Shown here: positions 7,534 to 12,904 of the stretch, piece after piece
Position numbering within the stretch: position 1 is the stretch's first letter
How the letters are laid out: every line of letters begins with the position of its first letter
IMG/VR virus record: IMGVR_UViG_3300025037_000007
Span: 1-22,401 of that record
Length of the DNA: 22,401 nucleotides
Direction: 5' to 3' (one strand)
Source: a virus
The notes under the pieces: model-generated
Told to the model about the DNA's origin: nothing
Databases searched by the model: none
The model's input: only the letters and a program-made list of their open reading frames with translations
Program-made: the position numbers and the translations under genes

Positions 7534-7989
7534 CTACTTAACCTCCACTGATACGCTAGGTTTAGCAGCTTTGGTGGTCATGTACTGCGCCATAAGTGGT
7601 ACAAGGTCATCACGCATGGTTTCAAGTGCGCGCAGCTTAGTGGTATTCAGCGATGCTTTGAAATTGACACACTGCTTAATCTCATTGGGTAGCTTGTCCC
7701 AATCTGATTGAATGGCCTTATCATCTAATGAGCGGGTGAGCTTGCCGACGGTCTTCACTTTAAATAAGATACCTTCAGCGTTTGTGGTACCTTCTTCAGC
7801 GAAGCCTACCAATTCAGTGATTTGGCTTTCGACTTGTATGCGGCGGTCTTTTGCGGCTGCTTCCGCTTCTTTCGCTTCTTGCCAATGACGGGCAAGAACA
7901 TCGATTTCATTGTCCATGGCCGGTGCAACTGGGGCGATGGCGCTTGGTGCGTTGCTTGCTTTAGCAGCTTGGGTGACAAATGCGTTCAT
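7534..7989 (-). CDS. Conserved phage protein of the recombination module
   Basis: A 151-residue protein with an alanine/proline-rich start, a helical, probably coiled segment (LARHWQEAKEAEAAAKDRRI, about 32-60) and a beta-rich middle (ILFKVKTVGKLTRSLDD). It is of the type that precedes Sak4/DUF669 genes in many phages, reminiscent of Gp157-like proteins, but I cannot assign a name or activity. The frame is open 35 codons further upstream; the internal ATG at 7989 is chosen because GGAAGGAAT stands 8 nt before it and the longer form would run into the previous gene. Its stop abuts the ATPase start, so the two are co-translated. Confidence 0.75.
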   Translation of the reverse strand: MNAFVTQAAKASNAPSAIAPVAPAMDNEIDVLARHWQEAKEAEAAAKDRRIQVESQITELVGFAEEGTTNAEGILFKVKTVGKLTRSLDDKAIQSDWDKLPNEIKQCVNFKASLNTTKLRALETMRDDLVPLMAQYMTTKAAKPSVSVEVK

Positions 7990-8014
7990 TGTTTTATTCC
8001 TTCCGTTTGATTGT

Positions 8015-8269
8015 TTACTTCGTTTCGTTTTGCCTATTTGCACGTAAAAATTCATTTGCGTGTTGATTGGCTTTCTTAAAATCGTCGCTGGCAAAATCTA
8101 TGTAGACTTGATCAGCGGGGCTTATATAAGTAGTGCGGATGCTATCTTTGTGTAGCTCGACAGCGGCTTGCTCATTGGCGGCTTGTGTAGCGCACGCTTT
8201 TGGCAGAAATACGATGAATATGGCCAAAGCGATGATCGTTACCATGCCTTTCAATACGTTTCTTTCCAT
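8015..8269 (-). CDS. Small single-pass membrane protein
   Basis: An 84-residue protein, first good gene after pL. Residues about 6-24 (LKGMVTIIALAIFIVFLPKA) form one hydrophobic segment after a short basic N-terminus, followed by a polar, charged tail (about 30-84). It may be an inner-membrane protein with the tail outside, or an exported protein cut after ACA; the lipobox requirement around the cysteine is not met. The ATG at 8269 is preferred to that at 8278, as AAGGA is 8 nt upstream. Position as the earliest leftward gene recalls host-takeover or superinfection-exclusion proteins, but that is inference. Confidence 0.65.
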   Translation of the reverse strand: MERNVLKGMVTIIALAIFIVFLPKACATQAANEQAAVELHKDSIRTTYISPADQVYIDFASDDFKKANQHANEFLRANRQNETK

Positions 8270-8284
8270 ATTGGACATCCTTTG

Positions 8285-8380
8285 TTAGTTGCTTACTGCC
8301 TGCGGTTGCCGTAGCGCCCGCAAGTTTGTAAAAAACCGTACTTCTAATACGCGTGTTTCCACGACTTCCCATTGCGGCAT
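8285..8380 (-). other. pL leader with possible small ORFs
   Basis: The roughly 200-nt leader between pL and the first clear gene contains a near-perfect ribosome site, AAGGAGG, at 8381-8387 read leftward. Two frames could use it. The ATG at 8372 has ideal 8-nt spacing but encodes a 66-residue peptide that overlaps the next gene by about 100 bp and has odd, basic composition. The ATG at 8380 opens a 31-residue frame (MPQWEVVETRVLEVRFF...) that ends neatly at 8285 before the next ribosome site, but its spacing is zero. I cannot decide; at least one leader peptide seems likely. Confidence 0.3.
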
Positions 8381-8480
8381 CCTCCTTAGGTGCAATGTGG
8401 GTTTGGCCTTTTTTGCTGACATGTTTTTAAATAACTAATCGCTGTCTCGTCGACTCGGTGTATCTCGTTGCGATGTGGTA

Positions 8481-8509
8481 ATATTACTACCTAAAGTAGT
8501 ATAGTGCAA
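8481..8509 (-). promoter_or_regulatory. pL, leftward early promoter
   Basis: Read leftward, TTGCAC (plus-strand 8504-8509) and TAATAT (8481-8486) are separated by exactly 17 bp, a good sigma70 promoter. It faces the early-left operon starting at 8269. The repressor site at 8485-8501 covers the -10 and spacer, so bound CI would block polymerase. Confidence 0.75.
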
Positions 8510-8543
8510 CTAATAATAGTAAATAATTCTACTAAAAGTAGTA
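8485..8543. promoter_or_regulatory. Left operator cluster (three CI/Cro sites)
   Basis: Three 17-bp sites of the form TACTAC-N5-GTAGTA. Site 1, 8485-8501, TACTACCTAAAGTAGTA, is a perfect palindrome in its half-sites. Site 2, 8505-8521, is degenerate (TGCAAC and ATAGTA). Site 3, 8527-8543, TTCTACTAAAAGTAGTA, has one half-site mismatch. Centres are at 8493, 8513 and 8535, so spacings are 20 and 22 bp, about two helical turns. The same consensus recurs between cI and cro, which identifies it as the immunity operator. Confidence 0.8.
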
Positions 8544-8573
8544 TTATTTTATAAGTTACTGATTTTTAAGCAT

Positions 8574-8598
8574 AAAAAAACCACCCGTTAAGGTGGTT
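8574..8598 (-). terminator. Leftward intrinsic terminator 3
   Basis: Stem AACCACC (8579-8585) with GGTGGTT (8592-8598), loop CGTTAA; read leftward it is followed by seven Ts. It is the last of three terminators met by transcripts from the toxin-antitoxin pair and protects pL from read-through. Confidence 0.85.
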
Positions 8599-8636
8599 CA
8601 ATGGCTAAATATTACTTAGTTAATTGTAAATTTACG

Positions 8637-8658
8637 AAAAAACCCGCACAAAGCGGGT
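8637..8658 (-). terminator. Leftward intrinsic terminator 2
   Basis: Stem ACCCGC (8642-8647) with GCGGGT (8653-8658), 5-nt loop; read leftward it runs into six Ts (8637-8642). Middle member of the three terminators downstream of the toxin-like gene. Confidence 0.85.
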
Positions 8659-8677
8659 CGGGTGTAGGGTAGGCGAT

Positions 8678-8703
8678 AAAAAACCCACTATCATAGTGGG
8701 TTT
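8678..8703 (-). terminator. Leftward intrinsic terminator 1
   Basis: Perfect 10-bp stem AAACCCACTA (8681-8690) with TAGTGGGTTT (8694-8703), loop TCA, followed leftward by six Ts. It begins 8 bp after the stop of the toxin-like gene and is the first to act on that transcript. Confidence 0.9.
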
Positions 8704-8710
8704 GCCTAAA

Positions 8711-9088
8711 TTATGCGTTCCAATTTAAGTGCTTTTCATCTGGTAGTTCAAAAGGTGGGTGAGGCGACATATACACTAAAGTTATTTGATCATGTACTAC
8801 ATCCAAAGTGTAGTGTAAAACATATTCACTAGTTTTATCACCGTATGTGCCCACATAGTAAGTTATGCCAATATGGTAATGCCATAGGTTGTTGTTTTGT
8901 GCTTGTCTGACCTTACTCAACCAATTAGGGTCATCTGTTGGTACATTATCTGAGGACTTATTGCGACCTTCTAAGTTTAATAATCCGTATTGCTTTACAT
9001 GATCAACAAAAGCACCTATTTTTTGCTGGTCTAACTTTGGATAGTTTTTGAGATAGGATATAAAAATAGGAGATAGGTTGACTAGCAT
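8711..9088 (-). CDS. Candidate toxin paired with Panacea antitoxin (YafO-like)
   Basis: A 125-residue protein encoded 9 bp downstream of a Panacea-domain gene, the position of a toxin in PanAT-type systems. The layout of residues resembles YafO/RelE-superfamily ribosome-dependent mRNA interferases: a helical N-terminus (FISYLKNYPKLDQQKIGAFV), a G-R-N segment like YafO's F-G-R-D, a variable loop, then beta-strands WHYHIGITYY, EYVLHYTLD and ITLVYMSPH with exposed His, Tyr and Arg/Lys candidates. Similarity is weak and judged by eye, so enzymatic type is uncertain. The start lacks a strong ribosome site, consistent with lower toxin than antitoxin synthesis. Three terminators follow at once. Alternative: an uncharacterised Panacea partner of another fold. 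Confidence 0.55.
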   Translation of the reverse strand: MLVNLSPIFISYLKNYPKLDQQKIGAFVDHVKQYGLLNLEGRNKSSDNVPTDDPNWLSKVRQAQNNNLWHYHIGITYYVGTYGDKTSEYVLHYTLDVVHDQITLVYMSPHPPFELPDEKHLNWNA

Positions 9089-9097
9089 AATGAAAAA

Positions 9098-9667
9098 CTA
9101 TCCATTCAACCAAGAAACAAAGTCTTCACCATCAGTAAAATCAGGTACGCGAATAGCTCCGCTATCGATAGAGACCTGCATGGCTTCTACATCGTACGAA
9201 TAAGCATGTTTGTCATCATAAGTGTCTGTCATATCTAATAGTTCTTTAAAAAAATTTTTAATGCTGATACATGAAATTTCATTATTATCATGAGCATATG
9301 CTTCTTTCCATGGGCGTTCTTCATGAGTCATGTCACGAAGTTTCCATGGTGAGTACTGACCATACTCGAGTGCTATGCGATTCAAGATAGCTAAGTCATC
9401 GTAATCGAATACATTGTCATTAAAACTATCTATCGATGGGATACATTGATCACGATAATGCTTATAACAGTGGTAAACACTTTCGACCACGGGGCCGTGT
9501 CGCCAACACTCGATGGGCTCATCAAACAACGGTCTATCCAAAATAGCTAATGAATACCCTTGGGCATAGTACAGTAGCTTTTGTAGTTTGAGATTTGAGA
9601 TTTGGTCTCTCTCACCCTCATAGGTATGGTGTAAGAAAAACTGGGCAACTTCATATGCAGTTTTCAT
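9098..9667 (-). CDS. Panacea-domain (DUF4065/SocA-like) antitoxin
   Basis: A 189-residue protein carrying the Panacea domain, known as an antitoxin domain that neutralises many unrelated toxins and first seen in the SocA proteolytic adaptor. Signatures: ISNLKLQKLLYYAQGYSLAI (about 23-42), PLFDEPIECWRHGPVVESVY (about 46-65), an acidic middle, and LRDMTHEERPWKEA (about 110-123). The C-terminal about 60 residues are likely the toxin-specific part. Of two successive ATGs the second (9667) is preferred, as AGGAG is only 2 nt from the first. An extended -10 promoter lies upstream. Located between cI and pL, it is placed to be expressed in the lysogen, as with rex genes. Confidence 0.9.
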   Translation of the reverse strand: MKTAYEVAQFFLHHTYEGERDQISNLKLQKLLYYAQGYSLAILDRPLFDEPIECWRHGPVVESVYHCYKHYRDQCIPSIDSFNDNVFDYDDLAILNRIALEYGQYSPWKLRDMTHEERPWKEAYAHDNNEISCISIKNFFKELLDMTDTYDDKHAYSYDVEAMQVSIDSGAIRVPDFTDGEDFVSWLNG

Positions 9668-9707
9668 CATATCTCCTATTAGGTAAGTAAGTGGGTTTAT
9701 TACAACT

Positions 9708-9740
9708 ATTATAACAAATCAATTTATTTACAATGTAAAT
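9708..9740 (-). promoter_or_regulatory. Promoter and palindromic operator of the TA pair
   Basis: Read leftward, TGTTATAAT (plus-strand 9708-9716) is a perfect extended -10 element; the matching -35 is poor (ACATTG at 17 bp), normal for this class. The -35 region is occupied by a 15-bp palindrome ATTTACAATGTAAAT at 9726-9740, a natural place for autoregulation. A second imperfect palindrome, ACGnCAACnGTTGnCGT in form, lies at 9753-9769. A plausible model is that the antitoxin or toxin complex binds here; nothing in the sequence proves which protein does. Confidence 0.6.
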
Positions 9741-9790
9741 TTAAAAACAGACACGTCAACAGTTGTCGTAAGCGTTAAAAATTTATTCAA

Positions 9791-9901
9791 CTAATCCCAA
9801 TCCAATGCCTCACGATACACGCACCAACCAAATGGAAGCGTATCGACCGGTGTGGCGTGTTTCAAAAAATGGCATATCCAATAGTATTCGTATGGTTTCA
9901 T
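9791..9901 (-). CDS. Small ORF directly after cI
   Basis: A 36-residue frame starting 3 nt after the repressor stop: MKPYEYYWICHFLKHATPVD, then LPFGWCVYREALDWD. The composition (many aromatic residues, two cysteines, varied residues) looks like real protein and the ATG is positioned for coupling to cI, with only a weak ribosome site (AGG in the cI end). No family known to me. Could be a small lysogenic peptide or a remnant of a longer gene. Confidence 0.45.
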   Translation of the reverse strand: MKPYEYYWICHFLKHATPVDTLPFGWCVYREALDWD

Positions 9902-9904
9902 AGT

Positions 9905-10663
9905 CTACCTATACCTAGTTAGCTTGCTGTCTACGATGCCAACAAGTGTGCATTCACCCATTGGTACGATTTTCTGATCGGGCCAATCTTTATTCAAAGG
10001 CTTTAGATACATATCATCAGGACTGTCGCCAATGATCAACTGCTTAAAGGTCGCTTGTTTGTCGTCATTGCAGTGAATAACAATCAGTGCGCCATCTTTT
10101 AGTTCTAGAGGTGATATATCGGGCTCTACATAAATAATCTCGCCTGGTTTAAAGTCTGGCCACATGCTACGACCTTCTATAATTAAACCAAATGCTCTAG
10201 GCGATAAGTTGCTAGGCCTATCTATCCACTCAATAGCATCATCAATAGTAACAGGCATCACATCAGAAAAACATCCAGCGGCGACCCAGCTTATTACCGG
10301 CATCTGGCCTAACATACCGTGGTCAACGGGTACCTTCTTAGTGCCTTCGGGTGTATCTGATGCTCTAGGGCTAATATTATTGCCGTTTTCAATAGCTTTT
10401 ATTTTTTCCAATAATTCTGCATGGCTAAGTTTTGTAGTAAATTCCCCACCGTATTCAAGATATTGAGCCGTAGTACCTAAAGCCTTGCTTATATTCTCAA
10501 GACCTTTGCGTCTTGGTTTAGCTATACCTTCGCTGTAACGCCTGATCATCTCGTAGCTTATCTTGGTTTTGTCGCTTAAAGCGGTTCTATCCAATCCTCT
10601 TGCATTCATTAAATTAATTAATCGCTTTGCAAACTCAGGATATTTTACCTCTAAATCGCTCAT
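9905..10663 (-). CDS. cI: CI-like LexA/S24 phage repressor
   Basis: A 252-residue repressor that maintains lysogeny and is probably self-cleaved after RecA activation. N-terminal XRE helix-turn-helix at about 10-65 (LDRTALSDKTKISYEMIRRY) binds DNA; a linker of about 40 residues follows; the C-terminal S24 domain shows cleavage site W-V-A-A-G (Ala129-Gly130), nucleophile Ser166 in GRSMWPDF and general-base Lys207 in ATFKQLI. Length and residue order are those of a functional inducible repressor, with no missing key residue. TAGGA precedes the ATG. Transcribed divergently from cro, with operator sites beside its start (10668-10684), indicating autoregulation. Confidence 0.95.
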   Translation of the reverse strand: MSDLEVKYPEFAKRLINLMNARGLDRTALSDKTKISYEMIRRYSEGIAKPRRKGLENISKALGTTAQYLEYGGEFTTKLSHAELLEKIKAIENGNNISPRASDTPEGTKKVPVDHGMLGQMPVISWVAAGCFSDVMPVTIDDAIEWIDRPSNLSPRAFGLIIEGRSMWPDFKPGEIIYVEPDISPLELKDGALIVIHCNDDKQATFKQLIIGDSPDDMYLKPLNKDWPDQKIVPMGECTLVGIVDSKLTRYR

Positions 10664-10667
10664 ATTA

Positions 10668-10758
10668 TCCTACCCTTAGTAGTAAAAATATAGTTTAGTC
10701 GATATAAGCTCTTGCGTCACTGCTATTAAAAGTAGTAGTATTACTACTTAAAGTAGTA
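10668..10758. promoter_or_regulatory. Right operator cluster between cI and cro
   Basis: Three sites sharing TACTAC-N5-GTAGTA. OR1, 10742-10758, TACTACTTAAAGTAGTA, is perfect; OR2, 10721-10737, has TGCTAT and GTAGTA; OR3, 10668-10684, has TCCTAC and GTAGTA and lies next to the cI start. OR1-OR2 centres are 21 bp apart, OR2-OR3 53 bp. A weak leftward promoter for cI may be TTTAAT-N17-TTATAT (10702-10730 on the plus strand) or use TATATT at 10687-10692; neither is strong, so cI may need activation or a second source of transcription. Confidence 0.8.
10712..10741 (+). promoter_or_regulatory. pR, rightward early promoter
   Basis: TTGCGT (10712-10717) and TAGTAT (10736-10741) with an 18-bp spacer face cro. 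OR2 fills the spacer and OR1 covers the start-site region, so CI bound at either would block transcription. The -10 is the same non-consensus TAGTAT, also at 18 bp, as in the late promoter candidate at 16477. Confidence 0.6.
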
Positions 10759-10771
10759 TACGGAGAGTATC

Positions 10772-11029
10772 ATGACTGACAAAACGCCACTTGAACAAGC
10801 GTTTGACATTTTGGGCAATCCCGCTCAATTGGCTTACGCATTAGATATTACCCCTTGGGCTGTCTATAAATGGGATGTTAAAAATCCACCTAAAGACCGT
10901 TGCTTAGACATTCAAAGACTTACTAATGATCAGGTAACCGCTGAGCAACTGCGTCCCGATGTTAATTGGGATTACGAGCGAAGCCAGCGCGAAATTAATA
11001 AAAACAACAAGGAAGTAGAACATGGTTAA
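10772..11029 (+). CDS. cro: Cro-like repressor, YdaS family
   Basis: An 85-residue Cro of the YdaS type. The helix-turn-helix spans about residues 8-35 (LEQAFDILGNPAQLAYALDI, then TPWAVYKWDVK), followed by the YdaS signature P-x-D-R-C-L-D-I-Q-R-L-T and L-R-P-D-V-N-W. It would bind the TACTAC-N5-GTAGTA operators to turn down cI and later early transcription. GGAG lies 6 nt before the ATG. The last about 20 residues are polar and probably unstructured. It is the first gene of the early-right operon and overlaps the next by 8 bp. Confidence 0.9.
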   Translation: MTDKTPLEQAFDILGNPAQLAYALDITPWAVYKWDVKNPPKDRCLDIQRLTNDQVTAEQLRPDVNWDYERSQREINKNNKEVEHG

Positions 11030-11261
11030 TAAACCTAAATTGGCCAGCGCCCTTCAATGCCACTTAACGCCTGAATATGCCAACGCTGTTAAAAATCTTG
11101 CGTATGCAGCGGATATGAAACCTAGTCATTGGCTTAGACGTTTAGTAGTTGCGGAGATTAACCGCCAACACCTACAAGCTAAGGCTACCTTGGCAGCAAT
11201 GGATAGTCTACAAATCGAATCGCTCGAATCGCTCGATGAGGATTATGACGATGACTTGTAA
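11022..11261 (+). CDS. Hypothetical small early protein
   Basis: A 79-residue protein with a helical core (LTPEYANAVKNLAYAADMKP, then SHWLRRLVVAEINR) that resembles the second half of a ribbon-helix-helix or similar small DNA-binding protein, ending in an acidic tail ESLESLDEDYDDDL. The tail is encoded by a 9-bp tandem repeat (AATCGCTCG twice), which suggests slippage growth. AAGGA is 8 nt before the ATG. Overlaps cro, so translation is coupled. Function unknown; DNA binding is a guess. Confidence 0.7.
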   Translation: MVNKPKLASALQCHLTPEYANAVKNLAYAADMKPSHWLRRLVVAEINRQHLQAKATLAAMDSLQIESLESLDEDYDDDL

Positions 11262-11421
11262 AGACTGCCCGCACAAAACTGATGGCAAGTGCTGCCATGA
11301 ATCAATTAAGCCATTGCCTCAACGTGTAGCGCCCGAGCCAATGTGTGAAGAGATATTGGAACGCATGAAAGCTCAATATGACGAAGCCTATGAATATTAC
11401 GGGGATTGTTATGAAGACTGA
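11251..11421 (+). CDS. Small cysteine-rich early protein
   Basis: A 56-residue protein with C-x2-C at the start (MTCKDCPHKTDGKCCHES) and further cysteines near residues 32 and 53, a likely small zinc-binding unit. The C-terminus is acidic and tyrosine-rich (YDEAYEYYGDCYED). ATG at 11251 is preferred over 11245 because GAGG is 9 nt upstream. Overlaps both neighbours. Similar tiny Cys proteins are common in Gammaproteobacteria prophages but have no known role. Confidence 0.65.
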   Translation: MTCKDCPHKTDGKCCHESIKPLPQRVAPEPMCEEILERMKAQYDEAYEYYGDCYED

Positions 11422-11602
11422 CGGTGACGACTTGGCATGGAAGCGTGAGTTTGAGCAGGTGGAACGTAGGCAAAAACAGCGCAAAAGTAAACGCGAAGGT
11501 TGGGATGGTAAAAACCCACCAAAGGGCTGGGTTGGCAATGTAAGGACGGCATCGGCATGGACATACTCAACAAGCCACTCAGAACAGTTTAACGAGGACT
11601 AA
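11411..11602 (+). CDS. Hypothetical small early protein
   Basis: A 63-residue strongly basic, tryptophan-containing protein (LAWKREFEQVERRQKQRKSK, then GWDGKNPPKGWVGN). The N-terminal half is a charged helix, the rest likely extended. GGGGAT is 4 nt before the ATG, which overlaps the upstream stop by 11 bp. No family recognised; the charge suggests nucleic-acid contact, unproven. Confidence 0.6.
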   Translation: MKTDGDDLAWKREFEQVERRQKQRKSKREGWDGKNPPKGWVGNVRTASAWTYSTSHSEQFNED

Positions 11603-11606
11603 GACG

Positions 11607-11834
11607 ATGAAATTCAATGAACGCCAAGCGCACATGGCTCTAGTCCAAACCATAGAGCAAAACAAACAGGATGATTTAAGAGCTATGAATAAAAAGACCA
11701 TCGACGATGAAAGCGAGCGTAAGGATTCGGTAAACATGCAGTTTTGGCGCCGTGTTTGGGTGAGCTGCAACGTATTGCTTTTGCTTGTCGTTATTTACGG
11801 TTTATTCCAATTTTTTACGAGGCAGTTATGTTAG
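11607..11834 (+). CDS. Small tail-anchored membrane protein
   Basis: A 75-residue protein with a charged helical N-terminal half (about 1-44) and one C-terminal hydrophobic segment, VSCNVLLLLVVIYGLFQFF (about 52-70), ending in a short basic-polar tail. This is the layout of a tail-anchored inner-membrane protein with its soluble part in the cytoplasm. GAGGA is 8 nt before the ATG. It could be an accessory inhibitor or exclusion protein; it is too early in the map to be a typical holin. Confidence 0.65.
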   Translation: MKFNERQAHMALVQTIEQNKQDDLRAMNKKTIDDESERKDSVNMQFWRRVWVSCNVLLLLVVIYGLFQFFTRQLC

Positions 11835-12055
11835 ATAGACGTGATCAAGACAAGGTCAAAAGATTGGAAGCGATGCGGGATAAGTTTGAGAAAGGTCAGC
11901 TTTTAGACAGGGAAGACTTTAAAGCGGCTGGGTTTAACGAAGCAGGGACGAAGAACGCGATCGTCATACTTAAAAATAATTACTCGCTGGATATCGTAAA
12001 CATCTGCCGCGGTAAAGCATTGATTGGTTGGATATTGGCGGATGAGATTCTATGA
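11828..12055 (+). CDS. Small winged-helix-like protein, paralogue of 5612-6109
   Basis: A 75-residue protein whose residues about 20-75 match the C-terminal domain of the left-operon gene at 5612-6109: KGQLLDREDF with KELIKIEDF, KNAIVILKNNYSLDIVNI with FKMIRQLRDNDLNVLTL, and KALIGWILADEIL with KTAVGWILEDTLE. The pattern helix - short loop - helix - beta - GWIL fits a winged helix. Both copies are small, early and in opposite operons. GAGG is 5 nt before the ATG, which overlaps the upstream stop. Probably a DNA-binding regulator; target unknown. Confidence 0.7.
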   Translation: MLDRRDQDKVKRLEAMRDKFEKGQLLDREDFKAAGFNEAGTKNAIVILKNNYSLDIVNICRGKALIGWILADEIL

Positions 12056-12129
12056 AAAAACCCTAAGAGCTGCGAACTCAAAGGGCTTAGAACTTCTTTT
12101 AAAACAACTTAGTACTTGGAGATTATAGC

Positions 12130-12882
12130 ATGACAGTTAAAAAAATAGAAATAGGTGATGTGTTCCCTACGAATGGGGGCGGTAGTGTCACGGTTATTGA
12201 GTACAAAGGGTCTAAAAATATCCTCGTAAAACACAATGACAAGCATGAGCATCAGGCCGTTGTTAATTCTACTAACTTAAGAAAGGGTGAGGTTAAAAAC
12301 CCATATCTCCCCGTGATTTTAAATATTGGATTTATGGGAGTGGGTAAATTCAAATCTAAAAAAAATGGCAAGGTCTCTATTGAATATGCCGTTTGGGTGA
12401 AAATTATAGATAGATGCTATAACCCTGAATTCCACGTTAAATTTCCAACCTATGCCGATTGCAAGTTATGTGATGAATGGCGCAACTTCCAAGTTTTTGC
12501 AGAATGGTACACAAGTAATAAGTTTTATGGCCTTGGCTATCAAATTGACAAGGACATTTTAAGCAATGGAAAAGGAAAGGAGTATTCGCCAGAGAATTGC
12601 ACCTTGGTGCCCTTGGAGATCAACTCATTAATTTTAGATAGGGCCGCCAAGCGCGGAGAATATCCAATTGGTGTTAATTATGACAAAAGTAGAGGTAATT
12701 TTTTCTCAAGTATGAACATAAGGGGGAAAACAAAGAATCTAGGTCGTTTTCATTGCCCTGCTTTAGCTCATAAAGCCTATCTATTAGCGAAAGAAGCTCA
12801 TGTCAAGGATATGGCAGAAGAATATAGAGGCAGAGTAGACGATAGGGTTTACGACGCTTTAATGCTTTGGAAAGTAGCTTAA
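12130..12882 (+). CDS. HNH/AP2-like homing endonuclease candidate
   Basis: A 250-residue protein resembling free-standing phage HNH endonucleases with AP2-like DNA binding. Seen: IDRCYNPEFHVKFPTYADC (about 95-115), CDEWRNFQVFAEWY, then YQIDKDIL...KGKEYSPENCTLVPLEIN, where D-K-D and the N-C...P...N residues are the expected metal-finger/HNH region, and YPIGVNYDKSRGNFFSSMNI with LGRF...AHKAYLLAKE, the AP2-like part. The first 60 residues form a small beta domain. GGAG is 8 nt before the ATG. The gene has clear gaps on both sides and looks more AT-rich than its neighbours, fitting a later insertion. Whether it still cuts is unknown. Confidence 0.8.
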   Translation: MTVKKIEIGDVFPTNGGGSVTVIEYKGSKNILVKHNDKHEHQAVVNSTNLRKGEVKNPYLPVILNIGFMGVGKFKSKKNGKVSIEYAVWVKIIDRCYNPEFHVKFPTYADCKLCDEWRNFQVFAEWYTSNKFYGLGYQIDKDILSNGKGKEYSPENCTLVPLEINSLILDRAAKRGEYPIGVNYDKSRGNFFSSMNIRGKTKNLGRFHCPALAHKAYLLAKEAHVKDMAEEYRGRVDDRVYDALMLWKVA

Positions 12883-12904
12883 TAATAAAAACGCTAAAAA
12901 ATAT

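Noticed and set aside
11607-11834. Holin
   Set aside because: Single C-terminal transmembrane segment in an early gene, no adjacent endolysin.
12060-12085. Leftward terminator before the HNH-like gene
   Set aside because: Stem CCCT/AGGG plus GAG/CTC is broken by a 2x2 internal loop; it has six Ts leftward but no leftward gene to end, so it is not called.
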